Source of the DNA: Spirosoma aerolatum
GTDB taxonomy: Bacteria; Bacteroidota; Bacteroidia; Cytophagales; Spirosomataceae
NCBI RefSeq assembly: GCF_002056795.1
Contig: NZ_CP020104.1
Coordinates: 686,001 to 750,000, forward strand
Direction: 5' to 3'
DNA length: 64,000 nucleotides
The notes beneath the pieces were generated by a model, which saw only the letters and a list, made by a program, of their open reading frames with translations, was not told the origin of the DNA and did not search any database. Below, piece after piece: positions 53,802 to 63,637 of the stretch. The first letter of the stretch is position 1. Every line of letters starts with the position of its first letter. The translations under genes and the position numbers were made by a program.

Positions 53802-55223
53802 ATGAATGCTTATGACCTCCACACGGCTTCCGGGTCACCGACCGATCTTCCTTCTGCGTTTCGTGACCAGATGCAGGCACAATTGGGTTCTGAATTCGCT
53901 GATTTCCAGCAAGTATTGACAAGGCCAGCACCCGTCAGCATCCGTCTGAACCCCCGTAAGCCCGTTTACGATACGACTGATTTGAATCCGATTCCCTGGT
54001 GTAACGATAAGGGGCCGATTCAGGGATTTTATTTAGCGGAACGCCCGAGCTTTACGCTAGATCCCCTGTTTCAGGCGGGTGCGTATTATGTGCAGGAGGC
54101 CTCGTCGATGTTGTTGTACGAAGCCCTGAAGCAAAGTGTAAAGCTGAGTCGCCCGCTCCGTGTGCTGGACTTATGCGCTGCGCCCGGCGGCAAAAGTACT
54201 TTACTAGCGTCGGCTCTGTCGGTCGATAGTTTGCTGGTATGCAATGAAGTGATTCGGAGCCGGGTATCGGTTTTGCGCGAAAATCTGGACAAATGGGGCT
54301 ATTCAAACGTAGTGGTAACGAATCACGACCCCGAAGACATGACCAATCTGTCAGGCTTTTTTGATGTGGTCGTGGTCGATGCACCCTGTTCGGGCGAAGG
54401 GCTTTTCCGGAAGGACCCGGACGCTATTCAGGAATGGTCGGAAGCGAGTGTTCAACTTTGCTCGGCCCGGCAGAAACGGATTCTGGATGCGGCTATTCCA
54501 CTATTGGATGAACGGGGTATTTTGATTTATAGCACCTGTACCTACAACGACAGCGAGAATCTTGACAATGTTCGGTATCTGACTGAAAACGGATTCAGGA
54601 ACCGTCCGCTGATTTTACCCGCTGACTGGCAGATTGTTGAAAAGTATGTGGATAACTCCGTTGGTTACCAATGTTATCCACATCGAGTGCAGGGAGAAGG
54701 CTTTTTTATCAGTGTTTTTCAGAAAATGACCTTTACGGCGTCTGTCAAACTGGATGCCCGCACATTCCGTAGTATCCGGGCACTGCGTCCGCGCGAAACA
54801 TCGACGGCCATGAAGTGGCTGGAACATCCCGCCAATTTTTCGTTCTGGGAAAAGCCCAACGGCGACGTGATGGCCTTACCGAAATCGCTGGAAAAAACGT
54901 TTCTGTTTCTGGATAGCGCCCTGCGCAACAAAGGTTTTGGCCTGGAGATGGGCCAGTTCAAGGGGCAGGATTTTATTCCGTCGCACGCCCTGGCTCTCAG
55001 TACCGACTGTAATCAGAATCTACCGGCTATTGAGCTAAGTAAAGAAAACGCGCTCCGGTATTTTAAGAAAGAAAATCTGGTATTCGACGAGCCCGTCAAA
55101 GGCTGGTTACTCGCTCGGTACAAGGGGCTGAATCTGGGCTGGGTAAAAGGGGTCGGCAATCGGGTCAATAATTATCTGCCCAAAGACTGGCGCATTCGGA
55201 TGGATATAAAAGAATACGTATGA
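53802..55223 (+). CDS. RsmF-like rRNA cytosine-C5 methyltransferase (NOL1/NOP2/Sun family)
   Basis: 473 aa, SAM-dependent RNA m5C methyltransferase. Motif I CAAPGGKS (125-132), motif IV PCSGEG (C196), motif VI STCTY (C246); both catalytic cysteines are present. N-terminal LPSAFRDQMQAQLGSEFADF and the C-terminal PUA-like region (LGWVKGVGNRVNNYLPKDWR) match RsmF-type proteins. The stop overlaps the ATG of the following hydrolase by 4 nt. Confidence 0.92.
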   Translation: MNAYDLHTASGSPTDLPSAFRDQMQAQLGSEFADFQQVLTRPAPVSIRLNPRKPVYDTTDLNPIPWCNDKGPIQGFYLAERPSFTLDPLFQAGAYYVQEASSMLLYEALKQSVKLSRPLRVLDLCAAPGGKSTLLASALSVDSLLVCNEVIRSRVSVLRENLDKWGYSNVVVTNHDPEDMTNLSGFFDVVVVDAPCSGEGLFRKDPDAIQEWSEASVQLCSARQKRILDAAIPLLDERGILIYSTCTYNDSENLDNVRYLTENGFRNRPLILPADWQIVEKYVDNSVGYQCYPHRVQGEGFFISVFQKMTFTASVKLDARTFRSIRALRPRETSTAMKWLEHPANFSFWEKPNGDVMALPKSLEKTFLFLDSALRNKGFGLEMGQFKGQDFIPSHALALSTDCNQNLPAIELSKENALRYFKKENLVFDEPVKGWLLARYKGLNLGWVKGVGNRVNNYLPKDWRIRMDIKEYV

Positions 55224-56272
55224 AACGACTATTCGCTATTTCTGGTCTATTACTGGTTGCTCTCGGCATAGGGTATTGGGTCGGCCCAACGGCACATCCT
55301 GATGCCGTTAAGGATGAGGTTATTACGCTTGATCCCGATCTGGTACAACTGGAGCAACGTATTGCCGAGTTGGAGCGTCAGTCGGATGTACGACCCGACA
55401 ATGAAGCCCGGATTGTCTGGGTCGATAGCCTGCATAAAGTCAGAACACCGTACAGCATCGTGTATCTGCCCGGTTTTTCGGCGAGCTGGGCCGAAGGCGA
55501 CCCCATTCATAAAGAAATTGCCAAACACTTTGGTTGTAATCTGTACCTCGCCCGACCAGCCGAACATGGCATTAACGCACCCGATGCCTTTAAAAACATT
55601 ACACCTGCCAACTACGCAGCGTCGGCCGAACGGGCACTGGCTATCGGTAAGGCTTTGGGAGAAAAGGTAATCGTTATGGGTACGTCGGCAGGAGGTATGC
55701 TGTCGTTGTATCTGGCGGCTCATCACCCCGAAATTGACGGGCTGATTTTGTATTCACCTTGTATAGCCGTTGCCAATCCGGTTTTAAAACTGGTGACGGG
55801 GCCCTGGGGAAAACAGATTCTCGATCAGGTATTTCAGGGCGAGTACCTGATTAATACCCATTACAGTGGCGAACGGTCGCGGTATTGGTTGCCGAAATAC
55901 CATACGAACGGTCTGATTACGCTCCAGACGATGCTCGATACCTACATGACGCCCGAACAGTTTCAGCAGGTGAAGCAGCCGGTATTTCTGGGGTATTATT
56001 ATAAAGATGAAGACCATCAAGATCAGACGGTATCGGTAGCTGCCATGCTGAAGATGTATGATGAATTGGGTACACCTGCCGATAAAAAACGAAAAGAAGC
56101 GTTTCCAGATGCTGATGCGCATGTAATAGCCTCGCATTTTACATCGAAAGACTTACCAGGCGTGTATCGGGCAACAGAAGCTTTTATGAGCGATGTGCTA
56201 AAATTGCCTCAGGCCACAACACTCGTTGCAGGAGTAGCTTTCAGTCACAAGGGCAATTCGACAAAAAAATAA
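55220..56272 (+). CDS. Alpha/beta hydrolase, exported or membrane-anchored
   Basis: 350 aa with an N-terminal membrane segment (about 4-24), a charged linker, and an alpha/beta-hydrolase domain. Nucleophile elbow GTSAGG (about residue 158), then GLILYSPC; the likely catalytic His is in DADAHVIASHF. A lysophospholipase/carboxylesterase role is possible, but the substrate is unknown. Coupled to the methyltransferase by an ATGA overlap. Confidence 0.88.
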   Translation: MKRLFAISGLLLVALGIGYWVGPTAHPDAVKDEVITLDPDLVQLEQRIAELERQSDVRPDNEARIVWVDSLHKVRTPYSIVYLPGFSASWAEGDPIHKEIAKHFGCNLYLARPAEHGINAPDAFKNITPANYAASAERALAIGKALGEKVIVMGTSAGGMLSLYLAAHHPEIDGLILYSPCIAVANPVLKLVTGPWGKQILDQVFQGEYLINTHYSGERSRYWLPKYHTNGLITLQTMLDTYMTPEQFQQVKQPVFLGYYYKDEDHQDQTVSVAAMLKMYDELGTPADKKRKEAFPDADAHVIASHFTSKDLPGVYRATEAFMSDVLKLPQATTLVAGVAFSHKGNSTKK

Positions 56273-56274
56273 CC

Positions 56275-56282
56275 TAACTTTG
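56275..56282 (+). promoter_or_regulatory. -7 promoter element TAACTTTG upstream of fabI
   Basis: Perfect TAnnTTTG just after the hydrolase stop codon, about 108 nt before the fabI ATG. The -33 element is unclear. Confidence 0.5.
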
Positions 56283-56289
56283 AGGGATT

Positions 56290-56378
56290 AATGAATAATG
56301 TGCAATGAATAATGAAAAATGAGTGGCCTTCACGCTACTAATCCATTATTCATTATCCATTAATCATTATCCATTTTT
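56290..56378. repeat. AATGAATAATG-type repeats in opposite orientations
   Basis: Two AATGAATAATG-like units (56290-56315) face three inverted units (CATTATTCATTATCC..., 56344-56375). They can fold into a long AT-rich hairpin in the fabI leader. Short words of this kind are scattered between genes in several Bacteroidota genomes (from memory). Confidence 0.55.
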
Positions 56379-56389
56379 GATCAATACAT

Positions 56390-57205
56390 ATGGCTTACGG
56401 ATTACTGAACGGAAAACGCGGCATCATTTCGGGTGCTCTGAACGAACAATCAATCGCCTGGAAAATCGCCCTGAAAGCGAAAGAAGAAGGGGCTAGTATT
56501 ACGCTGACTAACGCGCCGATTGCCATGCGCATGGGCGAAATCAAACAGTTAGCCGAACAAACAGGAGCCGAAATTATTCCGGCCGATGCTACCTCGGTCG
56601 ACGACCTGACCAATCTTTTTACGAAATCGCAGGAAGTGCTGGGCGGTAAAGTCGATTTTGTGCTGCATAGTATCGGCATGAGCCCCAACATCCGTAAGGG
56701 CAAAGCCTACACCGATCTGAACTACGAATGGCTCAAACAAACGCTTGATATTTCGGCTGTTTCGTTCCATAAAATGATGCAGGTCGCCTACAAGCTCGAC
56801 GCTATCAATGAGTGGGGTTCGGTAGTGGCACTTACCTATATGGCTGCCCAACGGACATTCCCGTTCTATACCGACATGGCGGATGCTAAAGCCATGCTCG
56901 AATCCATTGCCCGTAGCTTTGGCTATCGCTATGGAAAATACCGCAAAGTTCGGGTCAATACGGTATCGCAGTCGCCAACGCAAACCACAGCGGGTGGCGG
57001 TATCGGTGGTTTTGACAAGTTTTTTGACTTTGCCGACAAAACGGCTCCGCTGGGTAACGCTACGGCTGATCAATGCGCCGACTACGTTATCACCCTTTTC
57101 TCCGACCTGACTCGCATGGTAACCATGCAGAACCTCTTCCACGATGGTGGCTTCTCGATGACTGGTATCTCGGAGGAAGTAATGAATCTGATCACGAAAG
57201 AGTAA
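56390..57205 (+). CDS. fabI: Enoyl-[acyl-carrier-protein] reductase (FabI)
   Basis: 271 aa, NADH-dependent last step of the fatty-acid elongation cycle. Nucleotide-binding GIISGALNEQSIAWKIA at the N-terminus (GxxxxxSxA pattern), LHSIGMSP, catalytic Y150, Y160 and K167 in YMAAQRTFPFYTDMADAK, and NTVSQSPTQTTA. It has its own promoter and a strong terminator. Confidence 0.96.
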   Translation: MAYGLLNGKRGIISGALNEQSIAWKIALKAKEEGASITLTNAPIAMRMGEIKQLAEQTGAEIIPADATSVDDLTNLFTKSQEVLGGKVDFVLHSIGMSPNIRKGKAYTDLNYEWLKQTLDISAVSFHKMMQVAYKLDAINEWGSVVALTYMAAQRTFPFYTDMADAKAMLESIARSFGYRYGKYRKVRVNTVSQSPTQTTAGGGIGGFDKFFDFADKTAPLGNATADQCADYVITLFSDLTRMVTMQNLFHDGGFSMTGISEEVMNLITKE

Positions 57206-57213
57206 TAAATAAT

Positions 57214-57273
57214 TAATCGAATAAAAAAGCAGCGTGGTTCTATATCGAGCCACGCTGCTTTTTTATTCGATTA
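57214..57273. terminator. Strong bidirectional terminator after fabI
   Basis: Arms 57214-57240 and 57247-57273 (27 bp, one mismatch) with a 6-nt loop and A/T runs flanking a GC core (GCAGCGTGG). It serves fabI and the convergent lipoprotein gene. Confidence 0.9.
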
Positions 57274-57278
57274 GTTAT

Positions 57279-58109
57279 TTAATTCAAACCTACATACGAA
57301 TACGCTGCGGTTAGCGTACCACCGGCATCCGTTTGGGTATGGGCGGTCGGGTACTTCTGGCTGTTGTACTGGTACGTATAAACCGACTGATGAATCTGCA
57401 TTTCCTTACCATCGGGCCCTTTCGTAAATTGTGTGATTGTCGATGGGTTATTCACCTGAAAAGTTACGTTGGGCAGAAAGGGGTAAAGCGTCCATAGATT
57501 CGATACGTTTTTGTGCGAATCATAGCCCGTAAACCGAGTAACCAGCTCTTCCCGATACCCTCCGGTCTGATCATCTTTGCTTAAATCAACCAGTTGCGTC
57601 AGATTTCCTTTAGCATCATACGCAAACGTGCGAGCGGTTTCGGTTTTGTTCGGCCCTTCACCCTGTGTAATGTCTACCCGAGTTAGCTTGTTATCGGCTG
57701 AATACTGATAGGTGTACGTGGTTGCTAATTGGCCATTGGGCGCAAACTCCTGCGTGAGCCTGACGTTGTTACCATCGTAGGTGTAGGTCACATACGATCC
57801 GTTGGAGGCTTCCAGACGCGTCAGTCGGTTAGTGGTGTACAGGAAATTGTAGATTACTTTCCGAACCTGGTTGGTATTTTGGATGTACAGGTTTTGGGTC
57901 GTATACCGAATGGGTACATTGGCTGCGTCGTATTCGACTTCCTTATAATCGGTATCGGACCAACTGACTTTCGTTTTTTTGAAAACATGAATCGAATCAT
58001 TTGACTGATCGGGCAAATTAGCGGGAGTCGAAGGCAGGGGCGTTTGGGATTGACAGGCTGCCAAAGCCAGCAACAGACCTAGTGATAGGATTGACGTGTG
58101 TCGTGTCAT
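57279..58109 (-). CDS. Lipoprotein with YD/RHS-like repeats
   Basis: 276 aa; signal peptide ends in LAAC (about residues 16-19). The body consists of YD-like repeats: YTYDGNNVRLTQEFAPNG, YTYQYSADNKLTRVD and FAYDAKGNLTQLVD, as in DUF4595-type Bacteroidota lipoproteins. Function unknown. Single gene. Confidence 0.8.
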   Translation of the reverse strand: MTRHTSILSLGLLLALAACQSQTPLPSTPANLPDQSNDSIHVFKKTKVSWSDTDYKEVEYDAANVPIRYTTQNLYIQNTNQVRKVIYNFLYTTNRLTRLEASNGSYVTYTYDGNNVRLTQEFAPNGQLATTYTYQYSADNKLTRVDITQGEGPNKTETARTFAYDAKGNLTQLVDLSKDDQTGGYREELVTRFTGYDSHKNVSNLWTLYPFLPNVTFQVNNPSTITQFTKGPDGKEMQIHQSVYTYQYNSQKYPTAHTQTDAGGTLTAAYSYVGLN

Positions 58110-58247
58110 GGTATTTACTGTTTTAAAATGGATTCACTAGTATGAGCGCGATTGAGGTCGGAACGTTCGGCACATCGGTACGAACCGTTAGGAAAGTGAG
58201 TTGAAGTGTCATAAGAGCCAAGTGAGTCGTATAGGCTGGCGATGGGC

Positions 58248-58299
58248 CACAACATGCAAAAAGGGATACGAATGAACGTATCCCTTTTTGCATGTTGTG
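58248..58299. terminator. Strong terminator after the PhoD-like gene
   Basis: Perfect 23-bp arms (58248-58270 and 58277-58299) with a 6-nt loop and an A/T-rich centre block (AAAAAGGGATACG). It lies 58 bp beyond the stop at 58357 on the minus strand. Confidence 0.85.
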
Positions 58300-58356
58300 T
58301 GGTCAGATACTCACATCTAACCTTGAGAGGTTTCTCAAAACCGATACGACATTCCA

Positions 58357-59406
58357 CTAAAATTTCATCTCCTGGGTTAAATAGGTTGCCCGGTTATCAC
58401 CGTTGATCCGTACCGTTGCCGTTAATGGCTTTGAAGCCCAATTGATGGTAATTAGTCCATAGTTTAGTTCCGTAACCATGTTGCCAATACGGTGGCGGTT
58501 GGGTTCTTCATGGGGAGCTGATACGTGTGTCAGCCCACTGCTGGTAATATCATATATGTCATAGGACAGACCGGGTACGTTAACCTTCGATACTTCGGCC
58601 ATATGGCGATCACCACTGATGAAAAAGGCGCCTTTGGGTTTGGTCTTGCTCAATAAATCCAGTAGCCGTTTGCGGGCAGTCGTGAAGTTGGCCCACTTTT
58701 CATAGACGTGTTCTTCGGGCAATACCTGAACCCCACTGCCAATAATATGCACATCGGCATCGGAGTTAGTCAGTTCGTTTTCGAGCCATTGCCACTGGGT
58801 TTCCCCCAGCATATCGCCCGTTGGGTCGGGTACATTTTTCTTATTCTCTTTCTTAAGCGGGTCACGAAAATACCGGGCATCCAGCAGAATGACTTTCACT
58901 CGTTGTCCTTTTGGACCATATACGTGCGAGGAATAACCGCCCTCCTGCATGCGTAAAGGGCTATCGGTAGGCACGTCCAGAAAATCGAGCATCACTTGCT
59001 GGCTTTGTTTTCGCATTGGATATTCTTTTCCACCATCGTTTACTCCGTAATCATGATCATCCCAAACGCCAATGATTGTCGAGGTTTGGCGCAACTGCTG
59101 ATACCCCGGATTGGCTTTCTGAATGGCATATTTAGCCCGGAGTGTATCCATATTTTCCGAATCGCCGTAGATGTTATCGCCCAGCCAGATCCAGAGGTCA
59201 GGCTTCTGTGCCACGATATCATCCCATAGCGGTTTGGGGCGCTTCTGGTCGCTGCACGAGCCGAAAGCGATGGTTGTCATGGGCTTGGATGGGTCGGCAG
59301 TTGGAGCAGACCGGGATTGATCATTCGTTGCGGTGCTGGGTTTCGTGGAGTGGCAGCCAACCAGTATCAATGTGCCAAAAGAGAGAAGCGTAAGCAGGGT
59401 TTTCAT
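58357..59406 (-). CDS. PhoD-like alkaline phosphatase/phosphodiesterase lipoprotein
   Basis: 349 aa from the ATG at 59406 (MKTLLTLLSFGTLILVGC, lipobox LVGC); the longer frame to 59472 has no signal. Metal-binding motifs of the PhoD metallophosphatase family: FGSCSDQ, WLGDNIYGD, GVWDDHDYG (with the bimetal ligands) and ISGDRHMAE. It would cleave phosphoesters in the periplasm or at the surface. Confidence 0.92.
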   Translation of the reverse strand: MKTLLTLLSFGTLILVGCHSTKPSTATNDQSRSAPTADPSKPMTTIAFGSCSDQKRPKPLWDDIVAQKPDLWIWLGDNIYGDSENMDTLRAKYAIQKANPGYQQLRQTSTIIGVWDDHDYGVNDGGKEYPMRKQSQQVMLDFLDVPTDSPLRMQEGGYSSHVYGPKGQRVKVILLDARYFRDPLKKENKKNVPDPTGDMLGETQWQWLENELTNSDADVHIIGSGVQVLPEEHVYEKWANFTTARKRLLDLLSKTKPKGAFFISGDRHMAEVSKVNVPGLSYDIYDITSSGLTHVSAPHEEPNRHRIGNMVTELNYGLITINWASKPLTATVRINGDNRATYLTQEMKF

Positions 59407-59653
59407 CAGAACGTTTCGAATGGTTCGGGTAGTAAAAGTAAATAGGCGCTGTTGATTCTGGCGTGTGTTCAAGATTTATTAACTTTGCCGTACTGAAAGA
59501 TCGCATCACCTATTACCGATTCGCGCCGACAACGACTGCTACGTTCTGGCAGGTTGCATCGGTTTAGCTGCACCAATCTGTGTAGCGAAAGGCTTAATCT
59601 ATATCGACGATTAGGCATCGGTTATCATTCACATATTAATTAATGTCTAATCG

Positions 59654-60487
59654 ATGAAATCGTGTCATTTCATCACGGGGATGTTGTGTCTGGCAGCCTC
59701 CTTCTGGCTGTTGTTTTCGTGCACGACAGCCAGGCGATCAATTTCTAACAGAATCATCATGGGAAAAGAAACCATCCATAAATCAATCATTCGCGATTTC
59801 TACCGTCGGGCGGTAGGGGAAGGCGACCTGGCCTTTGCCGAACAAATCATCGCCGACGATTATATCCAGCATAGTACAACCGTAAAACCTGGGAAGCCGG
59901 GCTTGCTGGAAGCGCTTGCCTATATGAAGCAGATGCCTAAACCACCTGCGACATCAGCACCTTTTATGCGCCTGATTGCCGAAGGCGACTATGTGGTTAC
60001 AAACATGAGCTTTGGCTGGGCGGGTAAACAGAAAGCCGTTATTGACCTGTTCCGATTTCGGGATGGACAGGTTGTGGAGCATTGGGACGCTATGGCCGAC
60101 CAGCCCGAAACGACTCTGAATGGGCACGCGCTCATCGATGGCCCTTTGCCCCGCGAAACACCACAGTCAACAAGCCAGAACAAAACTTTGGTTACTGATT
60201 GTATGGAGCAGATTTTTATAAATCGTCAGCTAGAAAAGCTTTCCGACTTCGTTGCTGATACGCTCAAACAGCATCGGCCCGAAATTGCGAATGGCCTTTC
60301 GGGTTTAAAAACCTATTTGCAGCCACAGCCGGAGTACCAAACGGTTGAAAAAGTGCTTCTGATCATTGCCGAAGGGGATTTTGTCGTCGTTCAGTCGTCA
60401 GGAACCTGGCAGCAGAAACCGACGGTCTTCTATGATGTTTTCCGGCTGGATGAAGGGCTGATTGTGGAGCATTGGGGATTGAAGTAG
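59654..60487 (+). CDS. Lipoprotein with two SnoaL-like domains
   Basis: 277 aa; leader ends in LLFSC (about 19-23). Two NTF2/SnoaL-like halves: IIRDFYRRAVGEGDLAFAEQ...EHWDAMAD (about 42-155) and MEQIFINRQLEKLSDFV...VEHWGLK (about 180-277). Each half ends with VEHW, the usual close of the fold. SnoaL-like proteins are often isomerases or unknown; the role here is not known. Confidence 0.86.
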   Translation: MKSCHFITGMLCLAASFWLLFSCTTARRSISNRIIMGKETIHKSIIRDFYRRAVGEGDLAFAEQIIADDYIQHSTTVKPGKPGLLEALAYMKQMPKPPATSAPFMRLIAEGDYVVTNMSFGWAGKQKAVIDLFRFRDGQVVEHWDAMADQPETTLNGHALIDGPLPRETPQSTSQNKTLVTDCMEQIFINRQLEKLSDFVADTLKQHRPEIANGLSGLKTYLQPQPEYQTVEKVLLIIAEGDFVVVQSSGTWQQKPTVFYDVFRLDEGLIVEHWGLK

Positions 60488-60493
60488 GGTATT

Positions 60494-60526
60494 TAACCTC
60501 ACTCCTCTCCTGTGGGAGTGAGGTTA
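60494..60526. terminator. Bidirectional terminator between convergent genes
   Basis: Perfect 12-bp arms TAACCTCACTCC (60494-60505) and GGAGTGAGGTTA (60515-60526), 9-nt loop, between the SnoaL-like gene and sbcC. Confidence 0.7.
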
Positions 60527-60529
60527 TCT

Positions 60530-63500
60530 TTATTCCTCCCAGCTTCGAATAATCCGGCTACCGTTTTCCGTGGCTTCAGCCCGAATATAGGTGTCTACTT
60601 CCTGCTGTAACTCCTCTACGTGCGAAATGATACCCACAATCCGGTTTTCAGAACGGAGTGACTTCAGGGTTTTGAAGACCGTTTGCAGGGAATCTTTATC
60701 GAGGGTGCCAAAGCCTTCATCCAGAAAGAAGAGGTTTTGTTTGGCTTTGGTCAGGTGTTGAATATTGTCTGATAACGCCAGTGCCAGCGACAAAGCGGCC
60801 TGGAAGGTTTGACCCCCTGAGAGCGTTTTTACACTTCGCACTTCGCCCCCGTTGAGGTAATCGCGTACCTGAAAATTGTTTTTCTCGTCAAGTTCCAGCT
60901 TAAGTTGGTTGTTGGTCAGCTTGAAAAACCGATCATTGGCCGATTCGCAGAGGTTTTTCAGGTATACCGACGAAACATAATTGACAAATCCCTGCGCCCG
61001 GAACATCTCGTCCATCTTCTTTAAATCATGCTTCCGAAGGTCTAGCAAATCATACCGTTTCTGGTGCTCCTGCTTCTCGGTCCACTGGCGTTTCAGGGTT
61101 GTCAGAACATTGGTAAGCTGCCCAATTTCCTTATTCAGATTGTCTTTCTGTTTGTGTAGGGCCTGTAACTGAGTCTGAACTGTTTGTAAGGCTACCGGAT
61201 CGAAAGGCGATTCGGCAAGGCCGCTCTCCAGATCGGTAATCTGTTTTCGTAACCCTGCACATTTTTTGTCGTATTCATTAATACGGCTCCGTTCCTGATC
61301 GATATCGACGGTACTCTGTAAAACCTGCTCGACTACATCACGGGTAAGGTTTTGCTTAACCAGATTCTGGGCTATAACAGCCTCGATCTCCCGAATGTCG
61401 GTCACTAACTCCGTTAATTGATGGGCGACTTGCTGATGTTGTTCGGTTAAGGTCGCCTGTCGTTTTTCGGCGTCGGCTTTCTGCTTATCAGCCGTTTCGA
61501 AGTTACTTTTCGTTTGTTCGTAGGCGTTGATGAGCGAATCGCGCAGGTCTGTGATCTGGCCTAAATCCCACTGTTGTACTTCGGCCAGCCGAAAATTCTC
61601 CAGCGATTCAACAGCGGTTTTCAACTGCCCGTTCAGTCCAGCAATCTCTTTGTCGAATGCATTTAAATGCTGCTCTTCTTCCCACTTAGTTGCTTCCAGG
61701 CTTTCAATCTGTTTCGTCAACTCCTGAATAGCCTTCTGCGCTTCCTGCAATTGCTTTTGCTGGTCACTTTGCAGCCGAATGGCATCCGTCAGGTCAGATT
61801 CTTGGCGTTTATCAAAGTCGGTCCAGATAAAGGCATCTTCGTGTTCGGTCAGTCGCTGCACCACGGCGGTTCGCTCCTGAATCAATCGTTTACTATTTTC
61901 CAGAGCACTACGCAGCTCTTTTTCCAATCCTTCGATTGTGAGCCGTAACGCCGTCGTGTCGTCAATCTGCTGACTGACTGACTGGAGTGTTTTTTCGCTT
62001 TCGGTTACCAGTTGCCGAATTGCTTCCATGTTAGGCTTTGTGCGGGACTGATGCCGAATGGGGTGATGTTCGGAACCACAAAGTGGGCAGGGAGCCCCTT
62101 CGGTCAACGACTCGGTAAACTGGCTTAACTCCTGTTGAACGAATGCGTTCTGATAAGCCTTTTCATGCGCTCTCCGGGCCGATTTCAATCGGACCAGTTC
62201 CGAATCGATCTGTGCCGGGAGCGTTTTAAGGGTAAAGCGGCCCCATTCGGCGGGGAAGCTCAGTAGAGACGTATCTTTTCGTTGTTTGATCTCATTGATC
62301 GTAGCTTCGTAGTCGGCATACTGCTTGTCTAAGTCATCGGCTTGTTGCTTTAAAGGCTTGTAAACAGCAAACCATTTTTCAATCTGATAAAGCCGCTCCA
62401 ATTCGGATGTTTGCCCAAACAGCCCTTCGGTGAGTGCCTGATGCTTTTTTCGATTGGTTTTATGCTGCTCAATGGCTTCCTGTACCTGTTCAAGCTGACC
62501 GACAATGTGCTGACGGTTGCGCTGCTGGAGCGCAACCGCTTCCTGAACCGTTCGTATGGTTTGTACCGTGTCGAGTTCATCAATCTGCTTTTGCAAATGG
62601 CCACGACCTTCATACGCTTTTTTCGTCGCTTCGTACACCGATTGAAACCCCACTAACTGGCCCGTCAATTCCGAGAGTTGCTCTGCCGTTTTCTTTTCAG
62701 CCTGTAATAGACCTGTTTGTTTGTCCTGCAATTTTCGCAGATTAACCAAATCACTTTGGAATACCAGTCGGCAGGTTTCGTACAGCGCAATAGTTTGCCG
62801 AAGGCGTTGATAAGTAGCTTCCTGAGTTTGCAGAACTCCCAGTTCGCGTTGCAGATTCATCAGTGTCTGCGTCTGGGATTGCGCCTGCACCAGCTTTCGT
62901 TCAACCGATTCTAGCTGATCAATTTCGACTTCTTTGGCTCGGACAGCATCCAGCGTCGAAGCAATATGATTCTCTGCCAGCGTAATCGATTCGGGCGTAA
63001 CGGTTTCCAGCGGAGCCAGCAACCCACGTAATTCGGCGAGTTGATCGTCGTTGGCTTTATTGAGTTTGCTAACTCGTCCCGACAAATCGTATTGATCCAG
63101 TTTAAATAACTGGTTCATCATTTTGGTTCGCTCGACTGGGCTAAGTTCCAGAAACTCCCGAAACTGGTTTTGCGGAATAATGATTGTCCGTTTGAAATTA
63201 TCGTAGTCGAGGCCCAGAATCTGCCGGGTCATTACCGAAACGTCTTCCTTTTCATTGCCCAGGGGTTGCCAGTCGTTCTCCTGACGGACAAACAGGCGTC
63301 GTTCACCAGGATTGATTTCGTGGTGTTTTTTAGGATGCCGCCTGGCTTCATAAACAAACTTATACAACTGCTGCTGAGGGCCAGCCTGGAACTCAAAATC
63401 GATCAGTAGGTGATTCGACTTCAGGTTCATCATATTATACTGACGGTTGTCGCGGCTGTTCAGTCGTTCGGTTTCGCCATATAAGGCAAAGCTGATGGCT

Positions 63501-63637
63501 TCCAGAAGCGATGTTTTGCCGCTGCCCACCCGCCCGAATATGCCAAAGACATTGGAACTGGTCAGACGTTGAAAATCAATGGTCTGTACGTCCTGATACG
63601 AATAAAGGCCCTGGATCGACAGTTTAATAGGAATCAT
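60530..63637 (-). CDS. sbcC: SbcC/Rad50-like nuclease ATPase subunit
   Basis: 1035 aa SMC-like protein of the SbcCD double-strand nuclease. Walker A FGRVGSGKTS (about 34-43), long coiled coils (about 185-500 and 540-850), zinc hook CPLCGSEHHP (C517, C520), signature LSGGQTFQAALSLALAL and Walker B LFFLDEGFGTLD. Its start overlaps the sbcD stop by 4 nt. It processes hairpins and DNA ends. Confidence 0.96.
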   Translation of the reverse strand: MIPIKLSIQGLYSYQDVQTIDFQRLTSSNVFGIFGRVGSGKTSLLEAISFALYGETERLNSRDNRQYNMMNLKSNHLLIDFEFQAGPQQQLYKFVYEARRHPKKHHEINPGERRLFVRQENDWQPLGNEKEDVSVMTRQILGLDYDNFKRTIIIPQNQFREFLELSPVERTKMMNQLFKLDQYDLSGRVSKLNKANDDQLAELRGLLAPLETVTPESITLAENHIASTLDAVRAKEVEIDQLESVERKLVQAQSQTQTLMNLQRELGVLQTQEATYQRLRQTIALYETCRLVFQSDLVNLRKLQDKQTGLLQAEKKTAEQLSELTGQLVGFQSVYEATKKAYEGRGHLQKQIDELDTVQTIRTVQEAVALQQRNRQHIVGQLEQVQEAIEQHKTNRKKHQALTEGLFGQTSELERLYQIEKWFAVYKPLKQQADDLDKQYADYEATINEIKQRKDTSLLSFPAEWGRFTLKTLPAQIDSELVRLKSARRAHEKAYQNAFVQQELSQFTESLTEGAPCPLCGSEHHPIRHQSRTKPNMEAIRQLVTESEKTLQSVSQQIDDTTALRLTIEGLEKELRSALENSKRLIQERTAVVQRLTEHEDAFIWTDFDKRQESDLTDAIRLQSDQQKQLQEAQKAIQELTKQIESLEATKWEEEQHLNAFDKEIAGLNGQLKTAVESLENFRLAEVQQWDLGQITDLRDSLINAYEQTKSNFETADKQKADAEKRQATLTEQHQQVAHQLTELVTDIREIEAVIAQNLVKQNLTRDVVEQVLQSTVDIDQERSRINEYDKKCAGLRKQITDLESGLAESPFDPVALQTVQTQLQALHKQKDNLNKEIGQLTNVLTTLKRQWTEKQEHQKRYDLLDLRKHDLKKMDEMFRAQGFVNYVSSVYLKNLCESANDRFFKLTNNQLKLELDEKNNFQVRDYLNGGEVRSVKTLSGGQTFQAALSLALALSDNIQHLTKAKQNLFFLDEGFGTLDKDSLQTVFKTLKSLRSENRIVGIISHVEELQQEVDTYIRAEATENGSRIIRSWEE

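Noticed and set aside
58115..58357. 80-aa minus-strand frame after the PhoD-like gene
   Set aside because: It runs through the strong terminator hairpin at 58248-58299 and has no recognisable sequence.
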